DNA of 64,000 nucleotides. It comes from a virus. Location: positions 1 through 64,000 of IMG/VR virus record IMGVR_UViG_3300018013_000001; one strand, 5' to 3'. Of this stretch, positions 55,629 through 64,000 are shown piece by piece (the first letter of the stretch is position 1; every line of letters starts with the position of its first letter). The position numbers and the translations under genes are program-made. The notes beneath the pieces are model-generated. The model had not been told where the DNA came from. It searched no databases and saw nothing but the letters and a program-made list of their open reading frames with translations.

Positions 55629-56843
55629 ATGGCACCATACGCAGCTCCGAGCATAGGCCCTTCAGGTCTCACGATTCCAGGCTATGAAGATATTTTGAGC
55701 GACAACCTTCAAGGGTTTTTGAATCTGTTTGGCCAGAATCAATATGTTGGACGCGACAGCGCTATATTTCAGCTTCTTTCAATCCTGAGCTTGAAGCAGT
55801 CAGATACGATGGAGGCAGCCCAACTTGCATATAATCAGCGCTCGCCGCTCACGGCGGTCGGCGCGGGGCTGGACGGAATCGTGAAGTTGAACGGGATCGC
55901 GCGCGCCGCCTACACGTACTCGACGGCGCTTGAGACCATCACCGGCACGCCGGGAACGGTCATCGCTAACGGCTTCGTCCAGGACGTGAACGGCAACCAG
56001 TGGGCGCTACCCGGACTCGTGACCATACCGGGAGGCGGAAGCATCGCCGTAACCGTGACCTGCACGACTCCTGGGAACGTGGTCGCGGAGCCGGGAGAGA
56101 TCGCGGTCATCGCCACGCCGGTGGGCGGCTGGCTCACCGCGACCAATGCATCGGCATCCACGCCGGGGCTTCCCGTGGAGAGTGACTCGAAGCTCCGTGC
56201 GCGCCAGGCCATCTCGGTGGCCCTCCCGTCGAGAACGATGCTGGCCGGAACGGTCGCGGAGATCGCGGCGATTCCGGGAGTCACAAGATACAACGTGCTG
56301 GAAAACCCAACCGGATCGACGGACACTTATGGGAATCCCGCGCACTCCGTCACGGCCGTAGTGGAGGGTGGAACGAACCTGGCCGTCGCCACCGCGATCT
56401 ATGACAACCGGGGAATCGGCTGCCTGACGAACGGGAAGGTGAGCGGGTCATCGACGGCACAGACAGTGACGGTGAACGTGACGGATCCCAACACGGGCTA
56501 CGTGATGGCGATCAGTTTCCTCACTCCGCTTTACGTGCCCATCTACGTGTCCCTTTCGGTTCACAAGCTGGCAGGGGCGACCAGCGCGACCCTGGCCGCG
56601 ATCGTAACGGCGGTCGTGAATTATCTGAACAGCCTCCAGATCGGGGAGAGCGTGACGCTTTCGGCGCTGTACGCTGCGGCGATGGCCGTCACGCCGAATC
56701 TCTCCCAGCCGCTGTTCGCAATAGAGGCTTTGACGTTGGATACTTCGCCAACCCCAACGGGGACCACGGACATCGCCATCGCATTCCAGGAAGTCGCACA
56801 GGGAATAGACGATGGAGTTCACGTGATCGTGACGAGCGTGTAA
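55629..56843 (+). CDS. Baseplate J-like protein
   Basis: The 404-residue protein matches the baseplate J family: LTAVGAGLDGIVKLNGIARA, GTVIANGFVQDVNGNQWAL, ESDSKLRARQAISVALPSRT, GTVAEIAAIPGVTRYNVLEN, followed by PTGSTDTYGNPAHSVTAVVE and a C-terminal part with QIGESVTLSALYAAAM. Its length is normal. It forms the wedge with the gp25-like protein. Confidence 0.85.
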   Translation: MAPYAAPSIGPSGLTIPGYEDILSDNLQGFLNLFGQNQYVGRDSAIFQLLSILSLKQSDTMEAAQLAYNQRSPLTAVGAGLDGIVKLNGIARAAYTYSTALETITGTPGTVIANGFVQDVNGNQWALPGLVTIPGGGSIAVTVTCTTPGNVVAEPGEIAVIATPVGGWLTATNASASTPGLPVESDSKLRARQAISVALPSRTMLAGTVAEIAAIPGVTRYNVLENPTGSTDTYGNPAHSVTAVVEGGTNLAVATAIYDNRGIGCLTNGKVSGSSTAQTVTVNVTDPNTGYVMAISFLTPLYVPIYVSLSVHKLAGATSATLAAIVTAVVNYLNSLQIGESVTLSALYAAAMAVTPNLSQPLFAIEALTLDTSPTPTGTTDIAIAFQEVAQGIDDGVHVIVTSV

Positions 56844-57491
56844 ATGCCTGCTTTGCCATATCCGCAGACTTACGGGATCGGGGGCTACGGCTCTGGCCTT
56901 TATGGGAACCAGCCCATCGAGACGTTGCCCATTGGTTATTACCTGAGCCTGCTGACGTCGGAATACGCTCTGCCGAACTCTCCGAAGTGGAACGCCTTTC
57001 TTTACTTGCTTTTGAAAAAGTTCGACGACGTGTCACAATGCCTCGTGCAGATGGACACGGCGTTCGACATCGACTTCGCGGTGGGAGTGCAGCTCGACGC
57101 CGTGGGAGTGATCGTGGGCCAGAGCCGCACCGTGGGATTCCAGCCGAGCGGCGGAGTGAGTCCGGTTCTCGATGACGCAACTTATCGAATCCTGCTCAAA
57201 GCAAGAGTAGCTCAGAACCAGTGGGACGGAACCATCGGCGGGATGCAGGCAATCTGGCAGAGCCTTTTCCCTTCGGGCCGCATCATCATCGCCGACCAGC
57301 AGAACATGACGGCGGACATCCTGGTGACCGGATCGTTCACGTCGATCATCGAGGACTTGATTGTGAACGGATACATCGTGCCCAGGCCCGAGGCGGTTTT
57401 GTATAACTTCATCTTCCCACACTTCCCGATGTTCGGCGCCGATCTGGACAATGCTTTCATTGCCGGGGCCGATCTCGGATATACGACGTAA
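56844..57491 (+). CDS. Baseplate DUF2612 protein
   Basis: The 215-residue protein matches DUF2612: a helical start (LPIGYYLSLLTSEYALPNSP), FDIDFAVGVQLDAVGVIVGQ, SRTV, DDATYRILLKARVAQNQWDG and a C-terminal segment QNMTADILVTGSFTS. It typically joins the baseplate to fibres. It follows the J-like gene without a gap. Confidence 0.75.
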   Translation: MPALPYPQTYGIGGYGSGLYGNQPIETLPIGYYLSLLTSEYALPNSPKWNAFLYLLLKKFDDVSQCLVQMDTAFDIDFAVGVQLDAVGVIVGQSRTVGFQPSGGVSPVLDDATYRILLKARVAQNQWDGTIGGMQAIWQSLFPSGRIIIADQQNMTADILVTGSFTSIIEDLIVNGYIVPRPEAVLYNFIFPHFPMFGADLDNAFIAGADLGYTT

Positions 57492-57500
57492 GGAGCAGAC

Positions 57501-58121
57501 ATGGGCAGCTCGAACTTCTTGCAACACAATCCGACGCAGACCAACCAGGAATCTGACAGCTCATATACTGCGGAGTCTCTTCGATCTGGAGGAATCCCAG
57601 TAGACGCGATCCTTCCTTCGCCCTGGCTGAACAAAATCTGGTATCAATGCACGACCGCTGTCGCCGCATTGATGCAGATGATGGCCTCAAAGGGTTATGT
57701 TTTGTCGGACGCGAACCTGAACGTGCTGAGCGGAGTGCTTGCCAACATTTTGACCTGGGCGGATTTTCCGCTCGGCCTGCCCAAGATCACCGCAAAAGTC
57801 GATCTTGTAGGATACAGCGGATCAGTCATAGCTTACCTGATCACACCTGCTGCGGCTGGATTCTACAGAGTGTCCGCTGAAGCATTCATCTATTCACCTA
57901 CGGTCACTTCCACGTTGGCCGTTGAGATCAATTGGACTCAGAACGGACAGGGACTAAGCGGCACGCTGATACCCTCGACGACGGTGGTCACATCCATCGC
58001 GGCTGCGCAAGGTGAGTGTGTCTTGTATGGCGATGCCGGAATCCCTATTCAGTACGTGGTGAGTTGGTCTGGACCAGGATTAGATCATTATGACGTGCAT
58101 ATACGATTGGAAGCATTATAG
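57501..58121 (+). CDS. Fibre-associated protein
   Basis: The 206-residue protein has a short N-terminal part common in baseplate-attached proteins (FLQHNPTQTNQESDSSYTAE), a helical piece (LNKIWYQCTTAVAALMQMMA) and a beta-sandwich-like end (AGFYRVSAEAFIYSP, TSTLAVEINW). It is probably a fibre base or short tail fibre. AAGGAGC precedes the ATG. Confidence 0.6.
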   Translation: MGSSNFLQHNPTQTNQESDSSYTAESLRSGGIPVDAILPSPWLNKIWYQCTTAVAALMQMMASKGYVLSDANLNVLSGVLANILTWADFPLGLPKITAKVDLVGYSGSVIAYLITPAAAGFYRVSAEAFIYSPTVTSTLAVEINWTQNGQGLSGTLIPSTTVVTSIAAAQGECVLYGDAGIPIQYVVSWSGPGLDHYDVHIRLEAL

Positions 58122-58141
58122 AATCTGTGCGTGGTGAGAAC

Positions 58142-61100
58142 ATGAATCTGTCGAGAAAAACCTCTTGGCTTTCACTGTGGTGCATGCTGTTGTGCGTTTC
58201 TGCTTTTGCTCAAGGGCCTGTCCTGACGACCGTCGCTTACACTTACGCTCGACCGGACGGAAGTTTACCGTCAGGCACGATCAGCATAATGAATCCTCCC
58301 TTCACGAGCCCGGACGGGTTCCCAATCGCGGCAGCGAACAAGACGGCGCAGTTCTTCACGGGAGCGATTTCAGTTCAACTGGTCCCCACTCAGGGTGGAA
58401 GTCCTGACAGGCAGCTCTACACCGTGCTGATAACTCCGCAAGGTAATCCGATGGTGCAGGAATTTTGGTCGGTTCCGCAGTCTGCAGGAGCCGTGAATCA
58501 CGCAGCCGTGATCTCATACCAGACTCCCCTGCCGAATCCCTTGATAGGCATACCGGAGGGCGGTACAGGAGCGAGCACGGCTGCTCAGGCGCGTGCTAAC
58601 CTCGGCATCACCAGCGGAAGCGTCACGGGATTCAGCGCAGGCAATCTACTTCCTCTTTTCAACTCCTCCGTCGCCACCCCGTCCAGTACGCCAGCCCTGA
58701 GCTTCTCTCTTCTGACGACCGAGCCAGACTCGATTTTCGGCAATTTTTCAGGAGCGACCGCCCGTCCTGCTTATGGAGGGGGATTGATTTCCTGCGGCGA
58801 TTCCACTCACGCATTGGGATATTTGAACCATGTTTTTGAATGTCAATCTCTGTCGTCTGGCACTCCGCTTCCAGCGAACACCGATCCTTTAGCCGCCGAT
58901 AGTTTCGGTGCTGCCATCGCCTCGAAAACCATCGTCAACGTGATGAACTACGGTGCGAAGTGCGATGCCACGACTGACGACAGCCCAGCGTTCACGGCGG
59001 CGGTGGCTGCCATGCCTGGAGGAACGCCTTATCCAGCACTCAACACGGTTGGAGGTGGCATACTTCTCATTCCGGCCAGTCCCACACCCTGCAACCTGGT
59101 CTCTGCGAGGCTGGCAATCACCAAGGCCAACGTCAAGGTATCGGGGTACGGTGCTTCACTGCTTTGCACGGTTGCCGATGACTGCGTGACGCTGGGCGAT
59201 CTCACCAACGTCAATTCAGGGATCAACAACATAACCATCGAAGGTCTCGCCATCGAGCCGGGCGTGGGCTCGGTTGGGCATTCTGCGATCCGCGACAACG
59301 CGCAGGGCACCCGCATCGTGGATGTCAGCGACGTTTATAACTACACCGGATGGCCAGCGCACTACGGCTTCAACCACTTCATCGAGAACGATGACGACTT
59401 CTTTCAGCAAGTCGAGCATCTTTACATAAGTGGCGGCACGCTGCGCTGCGACCCGACCTTCTGCGGCTCCTACATTTGGGGGCCGGGGCCGTTTGCTACA
59501 AATGCCGGGATCACCTATCTGTCGGGTGGATTCAATATTTCGCCAGAATGCTCTGGCAATGGGATTGACTGGAACAACAATAACACTCTCAGTATCAGGG
59601 ATGGGGTGATTGAGGGATATAACCAATTTGCTATTCGGGCTTGGGCTAGCAATAACCCTAGCGCCCTTAGTGTGAATCACGTCTACATGGAACGTGGAAG
59701 TTGCACCAACCCCTTCGGTAATGTGGGTAGTGCTGGGGTCATAACTTACAGCCCAACCACTTGGGTTGGCAGTCAACTCGGCGGCGGGAGCGTGCCGGTG
59801 TTCACGCATTCCGGCTCGGGCTCAGGCACCAACTATCAGTATTACATCGTGGGCAAGAATGCTGGTGGCGCTGTGACCGTTCCGATGAGCGCCGGATACA
59901 TCACCAATGCTCTGGTGGGCGCGTCTGACTCGATCACAACCAACTGGATACATTATGGAGCAACCTCCTACACTATGCTCCGGCAGGAGGGATACGGAGT
60001 CATAACCGCAGCTCCATACGGCACGGGAAATTGGGCCGTAGCTGTCGATCTAGCGGCATCGAGCGCGTGCAACGCTGCGGGCCTTTGCACCTTCGTTGAT
60101 ACGGTGGCGAGTCCGTCGTCTTACACGGTTAGCACCAGTCCGACCTATTCGCCCACCATCACATTTTGGGGCGGTGCGATTGTTCTTGCTGGTAGCGGCG
60201 CAACCTACTCGGGTAGTCCTCTTTCATTGGGTGGGATTTTCGTAAGTCCCAACGCTCCCAACGCCGGTCAAATTAACCTGACCGCAGGACCAACCACAGC
60301 TTACTATCAAGACCCTGAACCTTTCAGTCCTGTTCGCATTAATGTCCCCCCAGGTTCAGGAGTCCTGTATCAGCCTCAAAACGCAATCCTGATGGACCAG
60401 GGTTATGGGGCGGTTTTAGGGAGTAAAAAAGGTCTAATTAATTTGGGGCAGGCGTCCAGAGCCTATACTGTAGACACGATTACACTCGGCGACAGTAATC
60501 CCAACAAAACGTCCGCATCTATCAGTGGGCGACCTGCCAGTGATGTTGGAGATGCCGCTGTATGCGTGGATCACGCCGGTACTTGTTTTAGAGACCCGAT
60601 AGCCCTTACTGAGTACATTAATAGCCTCGGGAATAATGTAAGTTGGTTGGAGCGGCTGACCGCAAGTCTCAAGATATTCAATGTGCCCTTGACGGCTTTT
60701 TCGGTGGCTCAGCTTGTTGCGCCGTTTTGCGGTTATCTTGCCGATATTCCAACTGGCGGGATGCTCCTCCCTGGCCACCAGTACTGCTATATTGCTACGA
60801 CTCTGGATTACTTAGGCGAAAGTTATCATGACCGACCGGAAGGTTGCATCACGACAGCTAATGACGGGAACAGTACGCATCAAGTCCAAGCGTACTTCAA
60901 ATCAAATGAAGGGGCCACTAGGGGGTACAATGTCTACGGTCGCGAGACGGGCACCGAGCAGTTGATGACCCCATCGCATATTGCCAACACTTGGCCAGAC
61001 TATTATTTCATCTTTACCGATACTGGTTCAGTGACCCCCAGCGGGGCGATGCCGACGAAGGATACGACGGGGCAGATTTCGGCTACGCAGTTTAATGGTC

Positions 61101-61459
61101 GCGTTGCCCATGGAATCAGTTTCACGATGGGTGACCCCGTCAACAATACGGCGCTGACAACCTCGGAAGTCCAGTACGTGACTGTGCCCTTTGCCTGCAC
61201 GATTCAGGCTTACAACCTCGCCATTGATGCAGGCACGATCACGGTTAAATTCTGGAAGGTAGCAAGCGGAACTGCGATCCCCACGGCCTCGAACTCGATC
61301 AACACGGCTGGGGTTTCGATTGCAGGTGGAACTGCCATCCATAGCGGCACACTGACCGATTTCACCACCACCGATGTTGTGACTAATGACATCATGGCAA
61401 TGGCGGTAACGGCTGTTGCGACCGCCAAATTCGTGAATGGTGTTCTTCAATGCCAGTGA
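58142..61459 (+). CDS. Large tail fibre/tailspike with signal peptide and beta-helix
   Basis: The 1105-residue protein starts with a Sec signal (residues 1-24: SLWCMLLCVSAFA, cleavage before QGP). It then has IPEGGTGASTAAQARANLGI, a repeat unit of phage fibres, LLPLFNSSVATPSSTPALSF (shared with the protein at 431), a pectate-lyase-like start (VNVMNYGAKCDATTDDSPAF) and a C-terminal sandwich (HGISFTMGDPVNNTALTTSE). The ATG at 58142 fits the signal; a longer reading from 58127 adds charged residues. Likely host-binding or capsule-degrading. Confidence 0.75.
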   Translation: MNLSRKTSWLSLWCMLLCVSAFAQGPVLTTVAYTYARPDGSLPSGTISIMNPPFTSPDGFPIAAANKTAQFFTGAISVQLVPTQGGSPDRQLYTVLITPQGNPMVQEFWSVPQSAGAVNHAAVISYQTPLPNPLIGIPEGGTGASTAAQARANLGITSGSVTGFSAGNLLPLFNSSVATPSSTPALSFSLLTTEPDSIFGNFSGATARPAYGGGLISCGDSTHALGYLNHVFECQSLSSGTPLPANTDPLAADSFGAAIASKTIVNVMNYGAKCDATTDDSPAFTAAVAAMPGGTPYPALNTVGGGILLIPASPTPCNLVSARLAITKANVKVSGYGASLLCTVADDCVTLGDLTNVNSGINNITIEGLAIEPGVGSVGHSAIRDNAQGTRIVDVSDVYNYTGWPAHYGFNHFIENDDDFFQQVEHLYISGGTLRCDPTFCGSYIWGPGPFATNAGITYLSGGFNISPECSGNGIDWNNNNTLSIRDGVIEGYNQFAIRAWASNNPSALSVNHVYMERGSCTNPFGNVGSAGVITYSPTTWVGSQLGGGSVPVFTHSGSGSGTNYQYYIVGKNAGGAVTVPMSAGYITNALVGASDSITTNWIHYGATSYTMLRQEGYGVITAAPYGTGNWAVAVDLAASSACNAAGLCTFVDTVASPSSYTVSTSPTYSPTITFWGGAIVLAGSGATYSGSPLSLGGIFVSPNAPNAGQINLTAGPTTAYYQDPEPFSPVRINVPPGSGVLYQPQNAILMDQGYGAVLGSKKGLINLGQASRAYTVDTITLGDSNPNKTSASISGRPASDVGDAAVCVDHAGTCFRDPIALTEYINSLGNNVSWLERLTASLKIFNVPLTAFSVAQLVAPFCGYLADIPTGGMLLPGHQYCYIATTLDYLGESYHDRPEGCITTANDGNSTHQVQAYFKSNEGATRGYNVYGRETGTEQLMTPSHIANTWPDYYFIFTDTGSVTPSGAMPTKDTTGQISATQFNGRVAHGISFTMGDPVNNTALTTSEVQYVTVPFACTIQAYNLAIDAGTITVKFWKVASGTAIPTASNSINTAGVSIAGGTAIHSGTLTDFTTTDVVTNDIMAMAVTAVATAKFVNGVLQCQ

Positions 61460-62499
61460 ACGGCTTACTCAGAAAATTCGCTTTCGGGTTATGCGTAGTG
61501 CTGTGCTGCCTACCTGCCCACGCGGGCTGGACACTCAAAAATTCCACAATCACGGCGGGAAGCACAGCGAATCCTTTCGTCATGGGCGCCTTTGCTCATC
61601 CCCTTACGCCGGGGAGTATCATCATCGTGAGTTTCGGGGCCAATGGGACGAGTATCCCAGTCCCAACCGATGACGCTGGGAACACTTACTATGACTATGG
61701 CGGAGGTCCTGTTCAGGATCATTTGACGCTCTATGATTACAACTTTTATGCTTTGAACACTCACAGCACAGCCTTAAATAAAATCTACATCTCCAACAGT
61801 GGCGGGTCCTTCATTTACGGTAGCGTCGGTTCAGAGTGGACGGGTGGCGTGCCATCCAGCCCAGTTGATGTTTATGCCATTACTGCATTGGGGATCGCGG
61901 GCAGCGGCACTGATAATGCTTCGACGGCATCCGCTGACACCACTCAAAAGGGCGATTTGATTTACGGCCACGTTATTTGTTGGGGCGGTCCTGCCCATTC
62001 GGCTGGAACAGGTTTTACCTACATCGGCAACAATAACTATCCAGGAGAGTACTTGATTCAATCCTCACTGGGAACAGTGGCCGCAACTTGGACAGTGGGT
62101 TCTGGAGACTACTACGGAGCGATCATGGTAGCGTTTAAGCAGGCTCCCATTGTCAGCCTTTCGGCTTCTACTTTGGGCTTCGGAGCTTGGCCAGTCGGCG
62201 TCACAAGTTCTTCCCACACGGAAACGATTACGAATACCGGCATCGTGGATTTGGTCATTTCGACAGTTACGATCACGGGCACGGATTTTGGAGACTTCTC
62301 GAATGTAGCCGATACGTGCAGCGGCGAGACCGTCACGTCCGGCAATACCTGCGCGGTTAGCGTGACGTTCACGCCATCTGCGATCGGAAGCCGCAGTGCT
62401 TCGCTGAATTTTGCCGACAATGCCAGCGACACTCCACAGGCAGTGGTTTTGGCGGGAACGGGTGGAGTGGCCAACAGTGGCCACAGCGGGATCATGTAG
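61450..62499 (+). CDS. Secreted fibre-region protein with choice-of-anchor-D-type domain
   Basis: The 349-residue protein has a Sec signal (LLRKFAFGLCVVLCCLPAHA, cleavage before GW). The mature part begins with a beta-rich segment (about residues 27-230). Residues about 235-340 (LGFGAWPVGVTSSSHTETIT, NTGIVDLVISTVTITGTDF, SVTFTPSAIGSRSASLNFAD) match the choice-of-anchor-D/HYDIN-like immunoglobulin fold, frequent in secreted proteins of Acidobacteriota. It overlaps the large fibre gene by 10 bases. This could be host-derived or a virion part. Confidence 0.65.
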   Translation: MPVNGLLRKFAFGLCVVLCCLPAHAGWTLKNSTITAGSTANPFVMGAFAHPLTPGSIIIVSFGANGTSIPVPTDDAGNTYYDYGGGPVQDHLTLYDYNFYALNTHSTALNKIYISNSGGSFIYGSVGSEWTGGVPSSPVDVYAITALGIAGSGTDNASTASADTTQKGDLIYGHVICWGGPAHSAGTGFTYIGNNNYPGEYLIQSSLGTVAATWTVGSGDYYGAIMVAFKQAPIVSLSASTLGFGAWPVGVTSSSHTETITNTGIVDLVISTVTITGTDFGDFSNVADTCSGETVTSGNTCAVSVTFTPSAIGSRSASLNFADNASDTPQAVVLAGTGGVANSGHSGIM

Positions 62500-62519
62500 C
62501 ATGATATGATGGAGGTGTT

Positions 62520-64000
62520 ATGATGCGTTTCAAAAAACTTGGCTGTCTCTTGATCCTTGGTTTATTCCTTGCAATTCGTGCTCCCATCCCAGGATTGTCA
62601 CAGGGAAACTCGTGCGGCATCTCCGGCGCGTGCAAGGGAAACATCACGACCAACGGTGACGCTGTGATCCTTCCCGTCCCCCAGGACACCGCGACCATCG
62701 TTGTGACCGTGGCTGGCACATGGACAGGAACCCTTCAGTTTCAGCAAAGCTCGGACAGCGCCTCGACCTGGCACTCCTCGAGCGGGAATCCACAGCCTTC
62801 AGGAACAGGGGCAACGTTCACCACGGCCAACGGGCAGTGGCGCTTCGTCGGTTCTGGACTCACAAACTTTCAGGTCATAGCCTCCGCAACGATCAGCGGA
62901 ACGGCTAACGTAACCATAACTCCATCTAAGGGATCCGCGGCATCTGGAGGATCCGGATGCTTCTCCGGGGGCGATCTGACAGGATGCTCGCCAAACCCTA
63001 CCGTGGCCAACGCGAACGGGGTGCCCCTTCCGACGTTGGCCGGGCAGTCTGGATATTTGCTGGACACCAACGGGACTCTCTCGCTGAACGCTGGCATCGC
63101 GGTAGCTCATAATCTTCTTTCAGCCACGCACAGCGACACCACTCCGGCCGCCGTCGAACGCGGCGCCATTATCACCGGTCAGGGTGTCAATCCAACTTGG
63201 GCAAAACTTCTGGCAGGTGTTCAATATCAAAGTCTCGTGATGGGCGTGGCTGAACCCGGATGGGGCGCGCTTGATCTTAGTCAAGCGGCGGCGGTCACGA
63301 ACAACCTCGGTACGGGGCATGGAGGAACCGGCGCCGCCACTGCTGCTGCGGCCTTAGTCAATCTCTTGCCGGCTGGAACGAGAGTTGGTGACATGCTCTA
63401 TTGCACAACCTATGCGGCTGGTGCTTGCTCGGCATGGACGCTGCTCGCGGGGAATACCACGAGCACCGCTTGGCTGCAAGAAACCGCTGGCGGCGTCGCG
63501 TCCTGGACCGTACCTCCGGGGGCTGCGCCTGCTGGCTCTGGCAGCGAGGTGCAATACCGTTCCAGTGCCTCGGCTTTCGGGGCCGTCACGGGATCGAGCT
63601 TCAGCGCAGGGGCGCTGACACTTCCCAAAATCATTGGGACCGCGTCTACCACGGCAGCGGCCGCATTCAACATCCCAAGCGGCGTGGCTCCAACAACCGG
63701 ACTAGGCACTGGAGACCTCTGGAATCTTTCCGGCATCCTGCAATTCTACGATGGCACTAACACGCAGTCGGTGGCTACGATTCAAACTCCAAGCGTGAAC
63801 GGCAATTATGCCTCGTTCAGTGGCACCGGTGGGCTGCTGCAAAACAGCGGATATGCTGTGGGCAATGCCGTAAACTTCAACGGGGCTGGCGTTTCCATCA
63901 ACATCCCCGTACTGGCAACGAATGGTTCAGGCCAGCTTGTGGCATCCACGGGGCACCAAGTATCAGTTCCTCTGGCTTGCGTGGCCGGTGGGGGCTCGCA
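62520..64000 (+). CDS. Signal-peptide fibre protein, 3' end outside window
   Basis: The frame starts with two ATG codons (62520, 62523) after GGAGGTG and stays open to the window's end (at least 493 codons). It begins with a Sec signal (FKKLGCLLILGLFLAI, cleavage near LSQ). The mature part has CGISGACKGN and beta-rich segments, then GTGHGGTGAATAAAALVNLL, a typical fibre repeat start, and later Gly/Ser/Ala-rich fibre-like sequence. It may continue into the reading frame at the window's beginning if the genome is circular. Confidence 0.65.
   Translation, partial: MMRFKKLGCLLILGLFLAIRAPIPGLSQGNSCGISGACKGNITTNGDAVILPVPQDTATIVVTVAGTWTGTLQFQQSSDSASTWHSSSGNPQPSGTGATFTTANGQWRFVGSGLTNFQVIASATISGTANVTITPSKGSAASGGSGCFSGGDLTGCSPNPTVANANGVPLPTLAGQSGYLLDTNGTLSLNAGIAVAHNLLSATHSDTTPAAVERGAIITGQGVNPTWAKLLAGVQYQSLVMGVAEPGWGALDLSQAAAVTNNLGTGHGGTGAATAAAALVNLLPAGTRVGDMLYCTTYAAGACSAWTLLAGNTTSTAWLQETAGGVASWTVPPGAAPAGSGSEVQYRSSASAFGAVTGSSFSAGALTLPKIIGTASTTAAAAFNIPSGVAPTTGLGTGDLWNLSGILQFYDGTNTQSVATIQTPSVNGNYASFSGTGGLLQNSGYAVGNAVNFNGAGVSINIPVLATNGSGQLVASTGHQVSVPLACVAGGGS

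Noticed and set aside
1-64000. CRISPR arrays, integrase, attachment sites and origin
   Set aside because: No regularly spaced repeats and no integrase or recombinase motif are visible; an origin cannot be assigned without skew analysis.

Overview
The window is a contiguous piece of a large tailed double-stranded DNA phage, or an inducible prophage of that type. It is gene-dense, almost all genes run on the + strand, and neighbouring genes often overlap by 4 bases. A tail-sheath protein of the DUF3383 type, a tail tube, a gp25-like wedge, a J-like baseplate protein and a gp138-like spike make it a contractile-tailed (myovirus-type) phage. I see no integrase, lysis repressor, DNA polymerase or RNA polymerase, so lifestyle cannot be decided here. 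The host is probably a soil-type bacterium with a GC-rich genome. A choice-of-anchor-D type domain on one fibre-region protein and a Thivi_2564-type small membrane protein would fit Acidobacteriota, but this is inference only. Layout: 1-3.2 kb fibre genes; 3.2-6.5 kb lysis genes (small membrane proteins, a spanin-like coiled coil, a GH108-type endolysin); 6.76-7.92 kb a cassette on the opposite strand bounded by 33-bp inverted repeats; 7.9-18.5 kb early genes (DUF2335, RHH protein, DUF932, a single-strand-annealing-like protein with a PD-(D/E)XK nuclease, DnaQ-like exonuclease, helicase loader, DnaB helicase); 18.5-30 kb accessory early genes (DUF3800, many zinc-ribbon proteins, C5 and N4/N6 DNA methyltransferases, SF2 helicase, two HNH endonucleases); 30-32 kb a ParB/methyltransferase locus full of short tandem repeats; 32-39 kb packaging and head genes (terminases, portal, MuF) interrupted by accessory 'moron' genes; 40-45 kb protease/scaffold, cement protein and capsid; 45-50 kb connector, sheath and tube; 50-58 kb chaperones, tape measure and baseplate; 58-64 kb fibres. 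Fibre genes lie at both edges, so the window may be one slightly longer circular or circularly permuted genome cut inside its fibre module. How the parts work together: the early block recombines, copies and modifies DNA; TerS and TerL package it through the portal into a DUF2184-type capsid; the contractile tail carries a tape measure with a peptidoglycan-hydrolase-like segment; the lysis block opens the cell. The most unusual points are: (1) an intein in the terminase nuclease motif whose HNH homing endonuclease is encoded in a different, overlapping reading frame; (2) a ParB-methyltransferase locus broken by CAAA, AG and AGGC repeats in a way that predicts phase variation; (3) two conserved protein families encoded in two frames of the same DNA at the C5 methyltransferase; (4) an inverted-repeat cassette carrying a PP-loop ATPase gene and what looks like a deleted IS1595-type transposase; (5) a dispersed 18-bp palindrome just upstream of several genes; (6) a perfect H-type pseudoknot beside a CTT-TGA stop; (7) Sec signal peptides on fibre proteins.
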